Below, one piece after another: positions 6,024-8,283 of a stretch of 8,283 nt of DNA. How positions within the stretch are numbered: position 1 is the first letter of the stretch; each line of letters starts with the position of its first letter. The stretch is from Christensenella sp. UBA5394 (GTDB lineage: Bacteria; Bacillota; Clostridia; Christensenellales; CAG-138), in contig DHOI01000090.1 in the NCBI GenBank assembly GCA_002409725.1, positions 1 through 8,283 of the forward strand. Direction: 5' to 3'. The notes under the pieces were generated by a model, which had not been told where the DNA came from, ran no database searches, and was given only the letters and a program-made list of their open reading frames with translations. The position numbers and the translations under genes are program-made.

Positions 6024-6701
6024 ATGCTTGGTGATGGCGCGTACGGAGAGCACGTTTTCGTTGCAATCAAGCACGGCTGCCTGCACGGCCGTATCCACCG
6101 GCGTATCCGTTTCGATCACCATATAGGCCTCCTGGCCCTTGGATTGGCGGAATACCCGCATACCGGCCACGTTGATGCAGGCCTCGGCCAGCACGGCGGT
6201 GACCTGCGAAATGGTGCCCCGAACGTCGTTGTGGTGCACGATGAGAGTGGGGTATTCGCCGGTAAAGGAGAGCTGCATAGCGTTGATCTCTGTGATCACA
6301 ATGTTGCCGCCGCCGATGGAAGCGCCCAGCACATCCGTGATCGTGCCGTCGTGTCCCTCGATGCGGATGCGGGCCATATTGGCATAATCATAATCCTCCG
6401 GCGCTTCGGCCACATAGCGGATCTCGTATTCTACACCCGCCTCCTGCGCCAGCAACATAGAATAGCGCAGGCGCTCGTCATCCGGCTCAAGGCCCAGCAC
6501 GCCGGCCAGCAGCGCCTTATCCGTGCCGTGGCCGCGCCCGGTTTCCGCAAAGGAGCCGTAGAGGGTCAGCTCCACCTTGGCAACATCCTCCCCGGCGATG
6601 TGCCAGGCGATGTGCGCCAGGCGCGCGGCTCCGGCCGTATGCGAGCTGGAAGGGCCGATCATCCTGGGCCCCACGATATCGAAAGTTTTGAAGGTGTGCA
6701 T
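6021..6701 (-). CDS. sdaAB: L-serine ammonia-lyase, iron-sulfur-dependent, beta subunit
   Basis: This is the partner subunit of the two-chain L-serine dehydratase. The 226 residues open with the diagnostic GPRMIGPSSSHTAGAARLAH (11-30), followed by YGSFAETGRGHGTDKAL (48-64) and GASIGGGNI (126-134). A C-terminal ACT domain spans about 151-222, where family members may bind serine and regulate or stabilise the enzyme. The ATG at 6701 has AGGAGG 6 nt upstream and gives the standard N-terminus; an upstream extension to 6845 runs into the preceding gene in another frame. The gap from the pseudouridine synthase gene is 11 nt, and the gap to sdaAA is 13 nt. Confidence 0.96.
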   Translation of the reverse strand: MHTFKTFDIVGPRMIGPSSSHTAGAARLAHIAWHIAGEDVAKVELTLYGSFAETGRGHGTDKALLAGVLGLEPDDERLRYSMLLAQEAGVEYEIRYVAEAPEDYDYANMARIRIEGHDGTITDVLGASIGGGNIVITEINAMQLSFTGEYPTLIVHHNDVRGTISQVTAVLAEACINVAGMRVFRQSKGQEAYMVIETDTPVDTAVQAAVLDCNENVLSVRAITKH

Positions 6702-6707
6702 ATCCGT

Positions 6708-6715
6708 CCTCCTTA
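6708..6715 (-). promoter_or_regulatory. sdaAB ribosome binding site overlapping the upstream stop
   Basis: The minus strand reads TAAGGAGG. TAA (6715-6713) ends the double pseudouridine synthase gene and AGGAGG (6713-6708) is the sdaAB Shine-Dalgarno sequence. It is a strong site that sets the sdaAB start and repeats the stop/SD overlap seen at the next junction. Confidence 0.85.
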
Positions 6716-8044
6716 AAAGATCCAAGGCGGCTGCGCGGTAAGACGCAGCTCGTTCAAATAGGCGAGGGGGCTTGTTGCGGGCAGGGAAAAGCTTAGCTCC
6801 ACAGCACAGAGCCTGGGCAGGCATACCTTGCGCGCCCGGTTCCAATCCCGATCTCCGTATTTATCATCCCCGAGAAGGGGATGGCCCAGGTGGGCGAGGT
6901 GCGCACGGATCTGGTGCGTGCGGCCGGTGTATAAATCCACGGCCAGCAGGGATTCGCCGCCTTTGGAAGCCAACATACGGTATGCCGTTTGGATCTCTTT
7001 GGCCCCGGGTCTGGGGCTGTCGAAAACCGTGACCCGCGCCTTTTGCGCGTCCTTTTGCAGGTAGGCCGTGCAAAAAGCTTCCTTGGAGCTGGGCACGCCC
7101 TTGACCACGCAATGGTAGGTCTTGTGCACCCGGCGCTTTTCAAAGGCTGAAAGCAACTCATCCCGCGCCTGCTCCGTACGGGCAAAAAGAACCAGGCCGG
7201 TGGTGTTCGCATCCAGCCGGTGCAGGGGGTAGGCCGTGCCGTATAGCGCCTTGAGGCGGGCTTCGAGGGTATCGGGGCCGCCATCCGCCTCAGCCGTGGG
7301 CAGGCCGCTGGGCTTATCCACGGCCAGCACGTTGGCATCGGAATAGACCAGGCCGAAGCCGGCGGAAGCGGCCGCCATGGCAGCCTGGAAGCCGGGGGTA
7401 TCCCACACGCCGCCCTGCGGCAGGGCGGTAAAGGTCAAGGGCCTGTGCAGGGTGGGGTGCTCGATGGTGAGGGAATAAGCCCAAAGCGCCAGCTGCTGCC
7501 CCGGCTTTGCCGCGGGGTTGTAGCGCTGGTCGCCCCAGAGCGGCAGGCCGTGGCCCGCCATCTGCACACGGATCTGGTGGTGGCGGCCGGTTTGCAGGGA
7601 AACATCCGCCAAGGTCAGGCCCTCCGTATAAGCGAGGGGCGCATAGGAGAGACGCGCCGCTTTGGCCTCGGCTGCGCCTTCGTCACAAAGGATGGCCGTG
7701 CCGTTCGCCTCCTTGCGGATATAATCCGCAAAGCTGCCGCCGTTACCCTCGCCGCAGAGTACGGCCAGGTAGCGCTTTTTTGCACCGTGGCCTGCAAACT
7801 GAGCCGAAAGGCGGGCCGCAGCCTTGGAGGTGCGGGCAAAGGCCATCACGCCGCCCGCGGGGCGATCCAGCCTGTGCACCAGGCCGAGGTAGACCTCGCC
7901 TGGCTTGTTGTATTTTTCTTTGATATACGCCTTGAGCAGCGTCAGCATATCCGCATCGCCGGAAGGGTCGCCCTGGCTGGGGATGTTGACAGGCTTCACC
8001 GCTATCAGCAGGTGGTTATCTTCATATAAAATTTGCATATCCAT
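6713..8044 (-). CDS. Tandem double-domain RluA family pseudouridine synthase
   Basis: The product is predicted to isomerise uridine to pseudouridine in rRNA or tRNA. It is about twice the usual length of a minimal RluA-family enzyme: 443 residues with two complete catalytic domains. Domain 1 (about 3-205) has VHRLDRPAGG with catalytic D60, then GRHHQIRVQ (153-161) and LWGDQRY (169-175). Domain 2 (about 230-438) has LHRLDANTTGL with catalytic D278, then GRTHQIRAH (374-382) and LLGDDKYG (390-397). Both keep the Asp and the RNA-contact motif, so both could be active. No S4 domain precedes either. The joint (about 206-229) is a short linker; the internal Met223 (7378) has no ribosome binding site, arguing against a separate second gene. 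The two halves differ enough to be an old fusion of paralogues rather than a recent duplication. The ATG at 8044 (or in-frame 8038) has only a weak GGGAACGG upstream, and the upstream methyltransferase ends 9 nt before it. Target sites are unknown. Confidence 0.92.
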   Translation of the reverse strand: MDMQILYEDNHLLIAVKPVNIPSQGDPSGDADMLTLLKAYIKEKYNKPGEVYLGLVHRLDRPAGGVMAFARTSKAAARLSAQFAGHGAKKRYLAVLCGEGNGGSFADYIRKEANGTAILCDEGAAEAKAARLSYAPLAYTEGLTLADVSLQTGRHHQIRVQMAGHGLPLWGDQRYNPAAKPGQQLALWAYSLTIEHPTLHRPLTFTALPQGGVWDTPGFQAAMAAASAGFGLVYSDANVLAVDKPSGLPTAEADGGPDTLEARLKALYGTAYPLHRLDANTTGLVLFARTEQARDELLSAFEKRRVHKTYHCVVKGVPSSKEAFCTAYLQKDAQKARVTVFDSPRPGAKEIQTAYRMLASKGGESLLAVDLYTGRTHQIRAHLAHLGHPLLGDDKYGDRDWNRARKVCLPRLCAVELSFSLPATSPLAYLNELRLTAQPPWIF

Positions 8045-8053
8045 GGCCGTACG

Positions 8054-8283
8054 CTACCGTTCCCAGCGGCCCGAGGCGCCGCAGGGCAGCACCATCGTGC
8101 CCCTGGAGATGGGCAGGCCCACCTCGTCCGCCTCAATGCGTCCGCCCCGGGTGCCCAGGGCCGCCTGCAAAACATTGGCCAGCACCGTGGGCGCGAGGCC
8201 CGTTGTATAGGAATTGATGAGGAAAAAACCGGCGTGATCCGAAAGCAGCTTTACGCATTCCGCCACCAGCGGGTAAAGCCCCT
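8054..8283 (-). CDS. Class I SAM-dependent methyltransferase, C-terminal part
   Basis: Only the last 75 or so residues lie in the window; the gene runs in from beyond the right edge. The visible end includes FFLINSYTTGLAPTVL, an EADEVGLPI segment and the terminal LPCGASGRWE. These resemble the C-termini of Clostridia methyltransferases related to the RlmI/RlmK 23S rRNA cytosine-methylating group. In that family NSYTTGL would lie in the catalytic fold, but the SAM-binding motifs are outside the window, so the target is uncertain. The stop is 9 nt before the pseudouridine synthase start, which fits an operon of RNA-modifying enzymes. An internal GTG at 8266 is not the true start, because the frame stays open to the edge. 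Confidence 0.7.
   Translation of the reverse strand, partial: GLYPLVAECVKLLSDHAGFFLINSYTTGLAPTVLANVLQAALGTRGGRIEADEVGLPISRGTMVLPCGASGRWER

Noticed and set aside
6006..6716. Plus-strand open frame (236 codons) opposite sdaAB
   Set aside because: It is an antisense shadow with no known motif, and it starts inside the sdaAB-sdaAA junction.

Overview
The window is GC-rich bacterial chromosome, most likely from a Gram-positive Clostridia-type Firmicute. The supporting signs are a two-subunit iron-sulfur L-serine dehydratase, an ECF-type thiamine S-component (ThiT) behind a TPP riboswitch, vegetative sigma-type promoters and AGGAGG-type ribosome binding sites. The genus cannot be fixed from the sequence. 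All genes but the one cut by the right edge look intact, and nothing indicates a phage, insertion sequence, CRISPR array or RNA gene.

Layout: positions 1-377 hold no convincing gene. A minus-strand unit follows: a TauE/SafE permease with its own promoter, then thiT with its own promoter, a TPP aptamer (1156-1230), a likely ribosome-site-masking leader and an intrinsic terminator (378-403). Divergent from the permease is a plus-strand envelope unit: a membrane-anchored G5-M23 metallopeptidase, then murA. The peptidase promoter sits so close to its ATG that the mRNA is predicted to be leaderless. murA converges with a minus-strand operon across a perfect 13-bp inverted repeat (5019-5054).

The right-hand operon is read leftward. 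It holds the tail of a SAM-dependent methyltransferase (probably RNA-modifying), an unusual tandem protein with two complete RluA-type pseudouridine synthase domains, and sdaAB and sdaAA for L-serine deamination to pyruvate. The genes lie 9-13 nt apart, and two of the three junctions place the next Shine-Dalgarno sequence on the preceding stop codon, which suggests translational coupling.

Functionally the window combines thiamine uptake under TPP control, cell-wall precursor synthesis (MurA) with wall remodelling (M23), and an RNA-modification/serine-catabolism operon. Most of it is ordinary chromosome. The points most worth a second look are the double pseudouridine synthase, the leaderless peptidase start and the thiT leader. 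No wholly new system is evident.
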